Source: JBBRYB01 sp038238115
GTDB taxonomy: Bacteria > Actinomycetota > Actinomycetes > Propionibacteriales > Nocardioidaceae
Reading direction: 5' to 3'
Length of the DNA stretch: 64,000 nucleotides
NCBI GenBank assembly: GCA_038238115.1
Contig: JBBRYB010000015.1
Span: 25,632-89,631 of the forward strand
Shown: positions 18,168-27,900 of the stretch, in pieces
How positions within the stretch are numbered: the stretch's first letter is position 1
Layout: the number at the start of each line of letters is the position of its first letter
Translations under genes and position numbers: made by a program
Notes under the pieces: generated by a model
What the model saw: only the letters and a program-made list of their open reading frames with translations
Told to the model about the DNA's origin: nothing
The model's database searches: none

Positions 18168-19012
18168 AACGTGTGCTCGTCCGCTGGAAAGGCGCCGGAG
18201 GCGACCTCGGCGGCGTAGTCCTGGGCGGCCTTCAGCAGCGTGGCGTGCAGGTCGGCGTACTGCTTGACGAACCTGGGCATCCGGCCGGTGCGCAGGCCGG
18301 CCATGTCCTGCCAGACGAGCACCTGCGCGTCGCATTCGGGACCTGCGCCGATGCCGACGGTCGGGATGTCGAGCCGCTTCGTGATTTGGGTGGCGACGTC
18401 GCCCGGCACCATCTCCATGACGACCGCGAAGGATCCGGCGCTCTGCAGGGCGAGGGCGCTGTCGACGAGCTCTTGGCTCCGCTCGCCCCTGCCCTGAACG
18501 CGGTAGCCACCGAGCCCGTGCTCGGACTGCGGCGTGAAACCGATGTGCGCCATCACGGGAATGCCGCTCGTGGTCAGCAGCTTGACCTGCGGCACCATCT
18601 CGAGACCACCTTCGAGCTTCACAGCGTGGGCGCCGGCCTCCTTCATGAACCGGACAGCGGTATGAAACGCCTGCTCGGGCGAGGCCTGGTAGGAGCCGAA
18701 CGGGAGGTCCGCGATCACGAGCGCCCGCTCGACGGATCGAGTTACGGCGCGGACCAGCGGGATCAGCTCGTCGACGGTGACGGGCAGCGACGTCTCGTTG
18801 CCGTAGACATTGTTGCTTGCCGAGTCACCGACGAGGAGCACGGGGATGCCCGCCTCGTCGAAGGTGCGTGCGGCGTACTGCTCGTAGGCCGTGAGCATCG
18901 CCCACTTCTCACCGCGCCGCTTCATCTCCAGCAGGTGGTGGGTCCTGACCCGGCGGATGGGGTGCTCCGCCGCTGGCGGGCCGGTCCCGGCGGTCGGTGC
19001 TGTCTCACTCAT
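18164..19012 (-). CDS. panB: 3-methyl-2-oxobutanoate hydroxymethyltransferase
   Basis: PanB transfers a hydroxymethyl group from 5,10-methylene-THF to 2-oxoisovalerate, the first step of pantothenate synthesis. The product has 282 residues. Conserved parts are WAMLTAYEQYAARTFDEAG, VLLVGDSASNNVYG (Mg-binding Asp), ALVIADLPFGSYQ, AVKLEGG (catalytic Lys/Glu region), HIGFTPQ, and TVGIGAGPECDAQVLVWQDM near the C terminus. The ATG at 19012 (MSETAPTAG) has a GAGG site in front; upstream codons are not conserved. The first 20 residues are a low-complexity tail. It sits in the panB position of the mycobacterial-like backbone. Confidence 0.96.
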   Translation of the reverse strand: MSETAPTAGTGPPAAEHPIRRVRTHHLLEMKRRGEKWAMLTAYEQYAARTFDEAGIPVLLVGDSASNNVYGNETSLPVTVDELIPLVRAVTRSVERALVIADLPFGSYQASPEQAFHTAVRFMKEAGAHAVKLEGGLEMVPQVKLLTTSGIPVMAHIGFTPQSEHGLGGYRVQGRGERSQELVDSALALQSAGSFAVVMEMVPGDVATQITKRLDIPTVGIGAGPECDAQVLVWQDMAGLRTGRMPRFVKQYADLHATLLKAAQDYAAEVASGAFPADEHTF

Positions 19013-19146
19013 CAGGAGCCTCGTCACTGCGCGTCTCGCGGCTCCCTGGTGGAGTCCACGGATCTCGTCCCAGCCTGGCACGGTCCCTCGGCGGCGGCGA
19101 CCCTAGCCACCTGTCTGCTCCGTCACGTCCAGCGGCTCGTGCTGGA

Positions 19147-19890
19147 CTACCCGCCCCAGCCCATCGCGAACACCTCGAAGGAGGCGGCCATCGGCGTACC
19201 CATCCGTGTGCCCGTGGCGCGGGCGATCCCTTCGAGGAACTCCGACGGGTCGAAGTCGGCCCAGCCCAGCCCGTCGATGTACGCCGCGTGAGCCGCCAGC
19301 GAGGCCACGCCGAGCTCGAACGTGTCGGTCGTGTCGACGCCGTGCGCGGCGGCCGGCGAACCGCCCGCCCAGACCGCGCTCACTCCACCCCACGGCTCGA
19401 GCCCGTCGACGAGTTGGTCAGCGAAGACCCAGCGGTTTCCGGCGTCCCGGACGGCGTCGAGAACTGCCTTCCCGACGGCGATGTGGTCGGCCTGGTTGAG
19501 GTTCTGCCCTCCGAAGGTGTCGCGGAAGTTGCCGGTGATGACGATGTCGGGCCGGTGCCGCCGCACGGTCTCGGCGATCGCGGCGCGCAGCGGCACGCCG
19601 TACTCCACGACGCCATCGGGAAAGCCCAGGAACTCGACCGTCTCGACGCCCACGATCCGTGCCGACTCCACCTGCTCGGCCTCTCGGACCGCCCGGCACA
19701 CGTCAGGGGCAAGGCCGTCGATCCCTGCCTCGCCGCTCGTCACCATCACGTAGCTGATGTGCTTGCCCTGCCTGGTCCACCGGGCGATCGCGGCGGCCGC
19801 ACCGAACTCGAGGTCATCGGGATGGGCGACGACGGCGAGAGCGCGGGCCCACGACTCGTCCAGGGGCAGCAGCGGCTCGGGAGCATCCAT
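19147..19890 (-). CDS. PIG-L family deacetylase (second)
   Basis: The product has 247 residues. The zinc motif VVAHPDDLEFGAAAAIARW lies near residue 20, MVTSGEAGIDG follows, and the second metal site is in NQADHIAVGKAVLDAV near residue 130. It is closer in appearance to the BshB/MshB-like branch than the cluster enzyme at 12362 and has a different C terminus (ASFEVFAMGWGG). The substrate is likely an N-acyl amino sugar or thiol conjugate but cannot be named. It is divergent from the LLM oxidoreductase and has no partner gene. The ATG at 19890 is the best start; the frame upstream overlaps the neighbour. Confidence 0.88.
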   Translation of the reverse strand: MDAPEPLLPLDESWARALAVVAHPDDLEFGAAAAIARWTRQGKHISYVMVTSGEAGIDGLAPDVCRAVREAEQVESARIVGVETVEFLGFPDGVVEYGVPLRAAIAETVRRHRPDIVITGNFRDTFGGQNLNQADHIAVGKAVLDAVRDAGNRWVFADQLVDGLEPWGGVSAVWAGGSPAAAHGVDTTDTFELGVASLAAHAAYIDGLGWADFDPSEFLEGIARATGTRMGTPMAASFEVFAMGWGG

Positions 19891-19972
19891 GCGATCACTT
19901 TGGCACCCGTTGGCCATGCCAAGGAAGCCTGCCCCACGGAACAACGCCCAGAACCCTCGCGTTGGGCCGGTC

Positions 19973-21001
19973 ATGACCGCACCCGCCGACACCGTCCCCA
20001 TCTCGGTCCTTGACTTCGTCGGCATCGAGCACGGTCAGTCCGCCTCTGCCGCGATCAGCGGAGCGGTCGAGATTGCGCGCGCCGTGGAGGAGGCCGGCTT
20101 CAGGCGCTACTGGGTCTCCGAGCACCACAACATGTCGAGTCTCGCGTGCAGCGCGCCCGAGATCCTGACGGCTCATGTCGCCGCGAGGACCCAGCGGATC
20201 CGAGTGGGTGCCGCCGGGATCATGCTGCCAAACCACGCGCCCTTCAAGGTCGCGGAGATGTTCCGGACGCTGATGGCGATGTATCCGAGCCGGATCGATC
20301 TCGCCCTCGGGCGCGCACCCGGCACCGACCCGCTGACCGCCCACGTCCTGCGTCGAGGCCTGAGCACAGACCCGGGCGCGGACTTCCCCGCTCAGGTCGC
20401 CGAGCTGCTCGCGTTCCTCGGCGAGGGTTTCCCCGAGGGTCATCCGTACGGGAGGCTCATCGCCGCACCGGTCGTCGACGAGGTGCCAGAGCTGTTCGTC
20501 CTCGGTTCGAGCCACTACGGGCCGCGGTTCGCGGCGGTGAACGGGATGAGCGCGGTGTTCGCCCACCACATGAGCCCGGACTTGACGTTCGAGTGCCTGC
20601 GGGAGTATCGGCGCGACTTCCGCCCACGCACGGAGGGCGCCTCGCCGTACTCCGCGATGTCGGTGCTCGCCTTCGCCAGTGACGACGAGGACGCGACCCG
20701 GGAGTTCGTCGCGATGTGGACGCTGACCTTGCGCAACCTTGCCCGGGGCGTCCGCGAACCGCTACGGCCGGAAGAGGTGCTGGACTTCGCACGGTCGCGG
20801 GAGGGTCGCGCGAGCCGCCTGGACGACTCGCGGATGGTGACCGGCCCGGCCAAGCGTGTCGTCGAGCGGCTCCAGGAGATGAAGGAGGAGGCGCGGGCCG
20901 ACGAGCTGGTCCTTGTCACTCCCGGACTGGACCGGGAGCGGCGCGCGAACAGCTTCGCCGCAATCGCCGCCGGCTGGCGTCAGGCCGTGCCGCTCTCCTG
21001 A
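19973..21001 (+). CDS. LLM-class flavin-dependent oxidoreductase
   Basis: The product is a luciferase-like monooxygenase family protein of 342 residues. The family start VPISVLDFVGIEHGQSA is followed by YWVSEHHNMSSLACSAPEIL, VGAAGIMLPNHAPFKVAEMFRTL and IDLALGRAPGTDPLT, which are characteristic of the MsnO8/YhbW-type subfamily. These proteins bind FMN or F420; the subfamily leans to FMN, but the cofactor is not decided here. The ATG at 19973 is in front of the conserved part and no ribosome binding site is obvious. The gene is convergent with nadE. Confidence 0.9.
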   Translation: MTAPADTVPISVLDFVGIEHGQSASAAISGAVEIARAVEEAGFRRYWVSEHHNMSSLACSAPEILTAHVAARTQRIRVGAAGIMLPNHAPFKVAEMFRTLMAMYPSRIDLALGRAPGTDPLTAHVLRRGLSTDPGADFPAQVAELLAFLGEGFPEGHPYGRLIAAPVVDEVPELFVLGSSHYGPRFAAVNGMSAVFAHHMSPDLTFECLREYRRDFRPRTEGASPYSAMSVLAFASDDEDATREFVAMWTLTLRNLARGVREPLRPEEVLDFARSREGRASRLDDSRMVTGPAKRVVERLQEMKEEARADELVLVTPGLDRERRANSFAAIAAGWRQAVPLS

Positions 21002-21023
21002 CGTGGGTGGCTGCTCGCCAGCC

Positions 21024-22781
21024 TCAGGGGGAGAGCTGCTCGCGCCACCGGTTGGTGATGGGGACACGGCGGTCCCGGCCGAAGTTTCGGACCGAGATCT
21101 TTGGCCCGGTGGGGAACTGGCGGCGCTTGAACTCGGCCGTGTCGACGAGGGTGACCACCCGCTCGACGAGGGCCGGGTCGAAACCCTCAGCGACGAGCTC
21201 CGCCGACCCCTTGTCCTGCTCGACGTAGGCGTCGAGCACGGCGTCGAGCAGCTCGTACGGCGGCAGCGAGTCACTGTCGAGCTGACCCGGTCGCAGCTCC
21301 GCCGAGGGCGCCTTGCTGATCGTGTTCTCGGGGATGGGCGGCTGCTCACCTCGGCGTACCGCTTCGGCGTTGCGCCAGCGGGCAAGCTGCCACACCAGTG
21401 TCTTCGGGACGTCCTTGATCGGCGCATAGCCGCCGACGGCGTCGCCGTAGATCGTGGAATACCCGGTGGCCAGCTCGCTCTTGTTGCCGCAGGCGAGGAC
21501 GAGATGGCCGTGCTGGTTGGACAGCGCCATCCACACGACGGCTCGGACGCGGGCCTGCAGGTTCTCCTCGGCAAGTCCGTCGACGTTGATCATCTGGTTG
21601 AACGCGGTGACCATCGGCGCGATCGGGACGGTGTCGAGGGTCAGGCCGGTGCGCTTGGCCAGCTCGGCGGCGTCGGTCCTGGAATGGTCCGTGGACCACT
21701 CGCTGGGGTTCGAGACCCCGAACACCCGGTCGGCGCCCAGCGCATCACAGGCGATTGTGCCGACAAGCGTCGAGTCGATTCCGCCGGAAAGGCCCATCAG
21801 CACGGAGCGGAAGCCGTTCTTCGCGACGTAGTCGCGCAGGCCCGTCACCAGTGCGGTGTAGACCTCGCCCAGGTCGTCGAGGGGGTTGCCGAGCACGGCG
21901 GGGACAGGCTCGAAAGGCGGGACGGGCTCCCGCGAGACGATCGTGCGTTGCACCCGCAGGCCGAAGAACCGGGCCTCGGGGTCGGGCATCGAGGCCGTGG
22001 CCAGCGGCAGGTCGAGGTCGACCACCAGCAGCTCGGCCTCGAACTGCCTCGCCCTGGCGACCAGGTTCCCGCGGGCATCGACCACGAGGGAGTCTCCGTC
22101 GAAGACGAGCTCGTCCTGACCGCCGACGAGGTTGACGTAGGCCAGCGCACAGGCGCCCTCCCGGGCCCGGCGTGCGCACAGCTCCAGCCGGAGATCATCC
22201 TTGCGACGTTCGTACGGCGACCCGTTCGGCACCACCAGGAGCGCAGCCTCCGCCGCGTCGGCCGCCGCCGAGGGACCGTCCTGCCACAGGTCCTCGCAGA
22301 TCGCGACCGCGACGTCGATGCCATGCACCTGCACGATCTGAACCGTGTCGCCGGGCACGAAGTTGCGCCTCTCGTCGCCCACGCCATAGTTCCACAGGTG
22401 ATGCTTGGCCTGGCGGGCGACGACACGCCCGCCGGCCACCACGGCCACGGCGTTCTGCGGCGACCCCTTCGGTTGGCCGAGCTCGGCAGGTGCATCCGTG
22501 ACACGGTCGAGGTAGCCGATCACGGCCACGATGTCGCCGAGCCCTTCGTCGGCCAGCGTCGACGCGAGCCGGTCCATCGCCGTACGCGAGGCCTCGATGA
22601 ACGACGCACGCAGCGCCAGGTCCTCGATCGGGTAGCCCGTGAGCACCATCTCGGGAAGCACGACGAGATGCGCGCCGCGCGCGTGTGCCGAGCGGATCGA
22701 GTCGGCGATCAGCGTCGAGTTGCCGGTGATGTCGCCGACTGTGGGGTTGACCTGAGCGAGCGCGAGGCGCAGTTGTGGCAC
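21024..22781 (-). CDS. nadE: Glutamine-dependent NAD+ synthase
   Basis: The enzyme has 585 residues and amidates nicotinic-acid adenine dinucleotide to NAD+ with glutamine as nitrogen source. Residues 1-270 are a nitrilase-type glutaminase: Glu in VVLPEMVLTGYP, Lys near KHHLWNYGVGDERR, Cys in VAICEDLWQDG. Residues 290-585 are the synthase with the pyrophosphatase loop LMGLSGGIDSTLVG. The frame continues upstream for almost 200 codons as a shadow of glnA2. The GTG at 22781 starts PQLRLALAQ as in the family, six bases after TACGCT. Confidence 0.95.
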   Translation of the reverse strand: MPQLRLALAQVNPTVGDITGNSTLIADSIRSAHARGAHLVVLPEMVLTGYPIEDLALRASFIEASRTAMDRLASTLADEGLGDIVAVIGYLDRVTDAPAELGQPKGSPQNAVAVVAGGRVVARQAKHHLWNYGVGDERRNFVPGDTVQIVQVHGIDVAVAICEDLWQDGPSAAADAAEAALLVVPNGSPYERRKDDLRLELCARRAREGACALAYVNLVGGQDELVFDGDSLVVDARGNLVARARQFEAELLVVDLDLPLATASMPDPEARFFGLRVQRTIVSREPVPPFEPVPAVLGNPLDDLGEVYTALVTGLRDYVAKNGFRSVLMGLSGGIDSTLVGTIACDALGADRVFGVSNPSEWSTDHSRTDAAELAKRTGLTLDTVPIAPMVTAFNQMINVDGLAEENLQARVRAVVWMALSNQHGHLVLACGNKSELATGYSTIYGDAVGGYAPIKDVPKTLVWQLARWRNAEAVRRGEQPPIPENTISKAPSAELRPGQLDSDSLPPYELLDAVLDAYVEQDKGSAELVAEGFDPALVERVVTLVDTAEFKRRQFPTGPKISVRNFGRDRRVPITNRWREQLSP

Positions 22782-22793
22782 GGTTCGAGCGTA
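22782..22793 (-). promoter_or_regulatory. -10 element of a leaderless start (nadE)
   Basis: On the minus strand TACGCT (22793-22788) precedes the GTG of nadE by six bases, with no ribosome binding site. Confidence 0.5.
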
Positions 22794-22895
22794 GTGGGGA
22801 GTGTGGCGACCCCTCCGGGCCACCACACTGGCAGGCGCCAGGGAAGTGGTGGTGTGTTTACGCGCCGGAAACATGCGACGGGCAGGATGGGCGTC

Positions 22896-24233
22896 ATGGG
22901 CAAGCAAGAAGACTTCGTGCTTCGGGCGCTCGAGGAGCGCGACGTGCGGTTCGTGCGGCTGTGGTTCACCGACGTGCTGGGATCGCTGAAGTCGGTCGCC
23001 CTCGCACCGGCGGAGCTGGAGGGTGCCTTCGCCGAAGGGATCGGGTTCGACGGCTCGGCGATCGAGGGTTTTGCCCGCGTCTTCGAGGCCGACATGCTGG
23101 CCAAGCCCGACCCGTCGACCTTCCAGATCCTGCCGTGGCGCGGCGAGGCGCCCTCGACCGCGCGGATGTTCTGCGACATCGTGATGCCCGACGGCTCTGC
23201 GTCGTACGCCGATCCGCGCTTCGTGCTCAAACGCACGCTGAGCAGGGCGGCCGACCACGGGTTTACCTTCTACACGCACCCTGAGGTCGAGTTCTACTTG
23301 TTCAAGGACCGTCCCGACGGCGGCCGGGCGCCCGAGCCGGTCGACCGCAGCGGGTTCTTCGACCACACGTCACAGAGCCTGGCGCACGACTTTCGGCGTG
23401 AGGCGATCACCATGCTCGAGTCGATGGGCATCTCCGTGGAGTTCAGCCACCATGAGGGCGGGCCCGGCCAGCAGGAGATCGACCTGCGCTACGCCGACGC
23501 GTTGAGCACTGCCGACAACATCATGACGTTCCGCGTCGTGGTGAAGGAGGTCGCGTTGACGCAGGGGGTCTTCGCGTCGTTCATGCCCAAGCCGTTCACG
23601 GAGTTCCCCGGGTCAGGCATGCACACCCATCTGTCCCTCTTCGAGGGCGACCGCAACGTCTTCTTCGAGGCGGGCAGTGAGTACCACCTGTCGAAGACGG
23701 GTCGTGCGTTCATCGCCGGGCTGCTCAGGCACTCGGCGGAGATCACGGCGGTCACCAACCAATGGGTCAACTCCTACAAGCGGCTTGCCGGGGGTGGCGA
23801 GGCGCCGTCGTACGTCTGCTGGGGTCACAACAACCGCTCAGCGCTGGTGCGTGTCCCGATGTACAAGCCGACGAAGGGCCAGTCGACCCGTGTCGAGCTG
23901 CGCTCGATCGACAGCGCGGCAAACCCTTACCTGGCCTTCGCGGTGATGCTGTCGGCAGGCATGAAGGGGATCGAGGAGAACTACGAGCTGCCGGCCGAGG
24001 CTGAGGACGACGTGTGGTCACTGACCGAGCCCGAGCGCCGGGCGATGGGCATTGCGCCGCTGCCGCTGAACCTGCACGACGCGATCACGGTGATGGAGCG
24101 TTCGGAGCTCGTCGCCGAGACTCTCGGCGAACACGTCTTCGACTTCTTCCTCCGCAACAAGAAGGCCGAATGGGACGACTACCGCCAGCAGGTCACGGAG
24201 TACGAACGCGCCCGCATGCTGCCGGTGATCTGA
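22896..24233 (+). CDS. glnA2: Glutamine synthetase-family protein (GlnA2 type)
   Basis: The product has 445 residues and follows mycobacterial GlnA2 almost domain by domain: FVLRALEERDVRFVRLWFTDVLGSLKS, GIGFDGSAIEGFAR, PEVEFYLF (metal-binding Glu), GPGQQEIDLRYADAL, GSGMHTHLSLF (His), NRSALVRVP and ELRSIDSAANPYLAF. It should ligate ammonia or an amine to glutamate. In Streptomyces the GlnA2 branch acts on polyamines, so gamma-glutamylpolyamine synthesis is a real alternative to glutamine synthesis. The ATG at 22896 begins the family N terminus; GGATGGGCG upstream is a poor ribosome binding site. The amidotransferase and glnE follow on the same strand. Confidence 0.93.
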   Translation: MGKQEDFVLRALEERDVRFVRLWFTDVLGSLKSVALAPAELEGAFAEGIGFDGSAIEGFARVFEADMLAKPDPSTFQILPWRGEAPSTARMFCDIVMPDGSASYADPRFVLKRTLSRAADHGFTFYTHPEVEFYLFKDRPDGGRAPEPVDRSGFFDHTSQSLAHDFRREAITMLESMGISVEFSHHEGGPGQQEIDLRYADALSTADNIMTFRVVVKEVALTQGVFASFMPKPFTEFPGSGMHTHLSLFEGDRNVFFEAGSEYHLSKTGRAFIAGLLRHSAEITAVTNQWVNSYKRLAGGGEAPSYVCWGHNNRSALVRVPMYKPTKGQSTRVELRSIDSAANPYLAFAVMLSAGMKGIEENYELPAEAEDDVWSLTEPERRAMGIAPLPLNLHDAITVMERSELVAETLGEHVFDFFLRNKKAEWDDYRQQVTEYERARMLPVI

Positions 24234-24248
24234 CGGACAGCCGGGCGG

Positions 24249-24261
24249 TAGCCTCGGCATC
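24249..24261 (+). promoter_or_regulatory. -10 element of a leaderless start (amidotransferase)
   Basis: TAGCCT at 24249-24254 lies seven bases before the GTG at 24262, with no ribosome binding site between the glnA2 stop codon and this start. Confidence 0.45.
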
Positions 24262-24993
24262 GTGAGCACACCGCGTCTGCTCGTCATCCAGCACGAAGAC
24301 GACTGCACACTCGCCTGGTTCGGCGAGTGGCTGGGTGCTGCCGGAGTTGGCTTCGACGCCGTCTTGGGCCATCGTGGCGACGTCGTCCCCGACGATCTCG
24401 GCGGCTACGACGCTCTGGTGGTGCTCGGCGGCGCGATGGGCGCCTACGACGACGCGTCCTGTCCCTGGCTCACCTCGACGAAGGCGCTCATCGCGAAGGT
24501 AGTGGCGGCTCGGCAGTGCTTCCTGGGCATCTGCCTCGGGCACCAGCTCGCCGCCGTGGCACTCGGCGGACAGGTGATCGCGAACCCGCTCGGTCAGGCG
24601 AACGGCCTCAGCCCGGTGGCCCTGACCCCTGCCGGCCAGGTGGACCAGCTCGCCCAGGTCATCGCGACCGGAGCCCGCAGTGTCCAGTGGAACGACGACA
24701 TCGTCTCGCGGCTGCCGGAAGGCGCCGTCGAGCTCGCGACGGCCCCCGACGGGACGGTTCAGATGGCGAGCTTCGGCGAGCGGGCCTGGGGCGTGCAGTT
24801 CCATCCCGAAGCGTCGCCGGAAGTCTTCGACAGCTGGATCAGGGCCGCGGAGGTGTCCGAGCCGCTCGTCGTCGATAGGCTCCACGACGTGCTTGACCAG
24901 ATCACGTCGGCCGAGGCCGATCTGCGGCGTGACTGGGAGCCGCTGGCGCGGCGCTTCGCCCAAGTGGTGGCCAGCCAGCCCGCGATCTCGTGA
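24262..24993 (+). CDS. Class I glutamine amidotransferase (GMP synthase-like)
   Basis: This single-domain enzyme of 243 residues has the full Cys-His-Glu triad: FLGICLGHQLAAVALGG near residue 93 and GVQFHPEASPEVF near 178. LVVLGGAMGAYDD is the usual oxyanion strand. Such stand-alone proteins, related to the GuaA amidotransferase domain, include gamma-glutamyl-polyamine hydrolases (PuuD type) of unclear substrate range. Its place between glnA2 and glnE suggests a role in glutamine or gamma-glutamyl amide turnover. If GlnA2 makes gamma-glutamylpolyamine, this protein would be a candidate hydrolase. The stop codon overlaps the GTG of glnE. Confidence 0.9.
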   Translation: MSTPRLLVIQHEDDCTLAWFGEWLGAAGVGFDAVLGHRGDVVPDDLGGYDALVVLGGAMGAYDDASCPWLTSTKALIAKVVAARQCFLGICLGHQLAAVALGGQVIANPLGQANGLSPVALTPAGQVDQLAQVIATGARSVQWNDDIVSRLPEGAVELATAPDGTVQMASFGERAWGVQFHPEASPEVFDSWIRAAEVSEPLVVDRLHDVLDQITSAEADLRRDWEPLARRFAQVVASQPAIS

Positions 24994-27900
24994 CCGCAGA
25001 CCACGAACCGGGGGACGACGTCGATCCCATCTGCAATCGCGGCATCGACCCGCCGGACCGCGGCATCGACCCGCCGGACCGCGGAATCGAACCGCCGGGC
25101 CGCGGAATCGAACCGCCGGGCCGCGGTGCCGCCCCGGCCGGCCGGGAAGGCACCGCCGTTGGCGGACTTGCGCGGCTCGGCTTCGAAGACGCCGCGTCGG
25201 CGGCCCGCGACTGGGACCGCATCGGCGTGCCCGACCCGCGTCTCCTGCGGCTGATCTCCGCAGCGGCGGACCCGGACCTCGCGATCCGCTCGCTGGCTCG
25301 GCTCGTCACGGCTCGCAACCCGAGCGTCAGGTCACCCGACGGCGGCGACGCCGACGCTGCCGAACTGAGAGCCGCCCTGCGCGACGACACCGGGCTGGCG
25401 CGGCGCTTGACGCTCGTGCTCGGCGCGAGCGAGGCGCTGGCGGACCACCTCATACGTCATCGAGACGACTGGCACGACCTGGCTGACCCGACGCTGGGCG
25501 CTGTCCGGCCCACGGCGGCCGGCGTCACCGCGACGCTGGCCACAGCGCCCGACGCCGACGGGCTTCGCCGGATCTACCGGCGGTTGTTGCTGCGGCTGGC
25601 GGCTCGTGACCTCAGCCTCGAGGTAGGCGTCGGCGACATCGCCGCGGAGCTGGCCGACCTGGCTTCGGGCGCTGTCGACTCAGCCCTGGCGCTGGCCCGA
25701 CAAGAGGTCGGACCGTCGGCGGAGCTATGCCGGCTCAGCGTGATCGGGATGGGCAAGTGCGGGGGGCATGAGCTCAACTACGTCAGCGACGTGGATGTCA
25801 TCTTCGTGGCCGAGGCCGCTCCGGGCGCCGACGACGTACCGGCCCTGCAGGCTGCCACGGCCGTCGCCGCGGCGGCGATGCGGATCTGCTCCGACCACAC
25901 CGCTGAGGGGACGCTGTGGCCGGTCGACGCGGGGCTGCGCCCGGAGGGCAGCTCGGGTCCTCTCGTGCGGACCGTGAGCAGCCACGCTTCCTACTACGAG
26001 CGGTGGGCGAAGACCTGGGAGTTCCAGGCGCTGCTCAAGGCGCGGCCGATCGCCGGGGACGCGGCTCTCGGCCAGCGCTACGTGGACACGGTCGCGCCCC
26101 TCGTCTGGGCCGCTGCCGGACGACCGGACTTCGTGGCCGACGTGCAGGCAATGCGCCGACGGGTGGTGGACCACATCCCGGCGCGGGAAGCCGGTCGCCA
26201 GCTCAAGCTTGGATCCGGTGGTCTGCGCGACATCGAGTTCGCCGTGCAGCTCCTGCAGCTCGTGCATGGCAGGTCCGATCCCGAGCTGCGCTCAGCCAAC
26301 ACGCTGCAGGCGCTCGCAGCCCTCACCGAGGGCGGGTATGTCGGGCGGCAGGACGGCGCCGCACTCGCCGATGCCTACCGGTTCCTCCGCACCCTGGAGC
26401 ACCGGCTGCAGCTGCGCCAGCTCCGACGGACCCACGTCATGCCCGCCGACTCGGACGCCCTGCGTCACCTCGGCCGCTCGATCGGTCTCATGAGCGATCC
26501 GGTCAGCTCGCTCACGGACGAGTGGCGACGGCACGCGCGTGAGGTGCGCCGGCTGCATGAGAAGCTGTTCTACCGACCCCTGCTCGGGGCAGTGGCCGCA
26601 CTGCCCAGCAGTGAGGCGCGCCTCACGACCGACGCGGCCCGTCAACGGCTCGAGGCCTTGGGGTACGCCGATCCGGACGCTGCGCTGCGCCACCTCGAAG
26701 CTCTGTCGACGGGGGTCTCGCGCCGCGCCGCCATCCAGCGCACTCTGCTGCCGGCGATGCTCGGGTGGTTCGCCGAGGCGGGTGACCCCGACACGGGTCT
26801 GCTCGGCTTCCGACAGCTCAGCGACACGCTGGGGTCGTCGCACTGGTACCTGCGGATGCTGAGGGACGAAGGCGTCGTCGCCGAACGCCTCGCGCGCTTG
26901 CTGGCCAGCAGCCGTTACGCGACCGATCTGCTCATGCGGGCCCCGGAGGCCACTGCTCTGCTCGCCCATGACGATGACCTCGCGCCGCGCCAAGCCGACG
27001 CCCTCGCGAGGGAGATGACCACCGTGGCTACCCGCTACGACGACGCCGTCGAGGCGATCGGCGCCGTGCGTGCCGTCCGCCGCCGGGAGCTCTTCAGGGT
27101 TGCGGCGGCCGACATTTTTGGGCTGATCGAGGTCGACACCGTCGGGCAGGCCCTTACCGACATCGCCGCAGCCACGCTTGAAGGCGGCCTGGTCGCCGCG
27201 GTCTCGGCCGTCGAGTCGCAACGCGGGGCGAGGCTCTCGACGAATCTCGCCGTCATCGCAATGGGCCGGCTGGGCGGCGCTGAGCTGTCTTATGCCAGCG
27301 ATGCCGACGTGCTTTTCGTGCACGAGCCGAACCCCGGCGCGGACGAGCAGGATGCGTCCGAGGCGGCCTTCGGTGTGGCCAACGAGCTGGCCAGGCTGCT
27401 CGCGCTGCCCGGACCCGACCCGGCCCTCGTCGTCGACGCTGCGCTGCGCCCCGAGGGCCGCCAGGGTCCGCTCGTCAGGACGCTGGCGTCGTACGCGAGC
27501 TACTACCAGCGTTGGTCGAGGGTGTGGGAGGCGCAGGCGCTGCTGCGGGCGTGCCCGGTCGCCGGGGACTCGGAGCTGGGGGAGGCATTCGTGCGGGTCA
27601 TCGACCCGCTGCGTTACCCAGCCGATGGGTTGGACCCCGCCGACATCTCCGAGATTCGCCGCATCAAGGCCAGGGTGGACGCCGAGCGGTTGCCACGCGG
27701 AGCCGATCCGGCCACCCATCTGAAACTCGGCCGCGGCGGTCTCGCCGACGTGGAGTGGACGGTGCAACTGCTGCAGATGCGCTTTGGTGCGATGCACCAG
27801 CGGCTACGCACGACACGGACGCTCGCCGCCCTCGACGCTGCCGTGTCCACGGGTCTTGTGTCACCGTCGGCCGCCTCGAGGCTGTCACAGTCGTGGCGGC

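Noticed and set aside
20913..22895. Long N-terminal extension of glnA2 over nadE
   Set aside because: The glnA2 domain starts at 22896 and the extension is antisense to nadE, which has all catalytic motifs.
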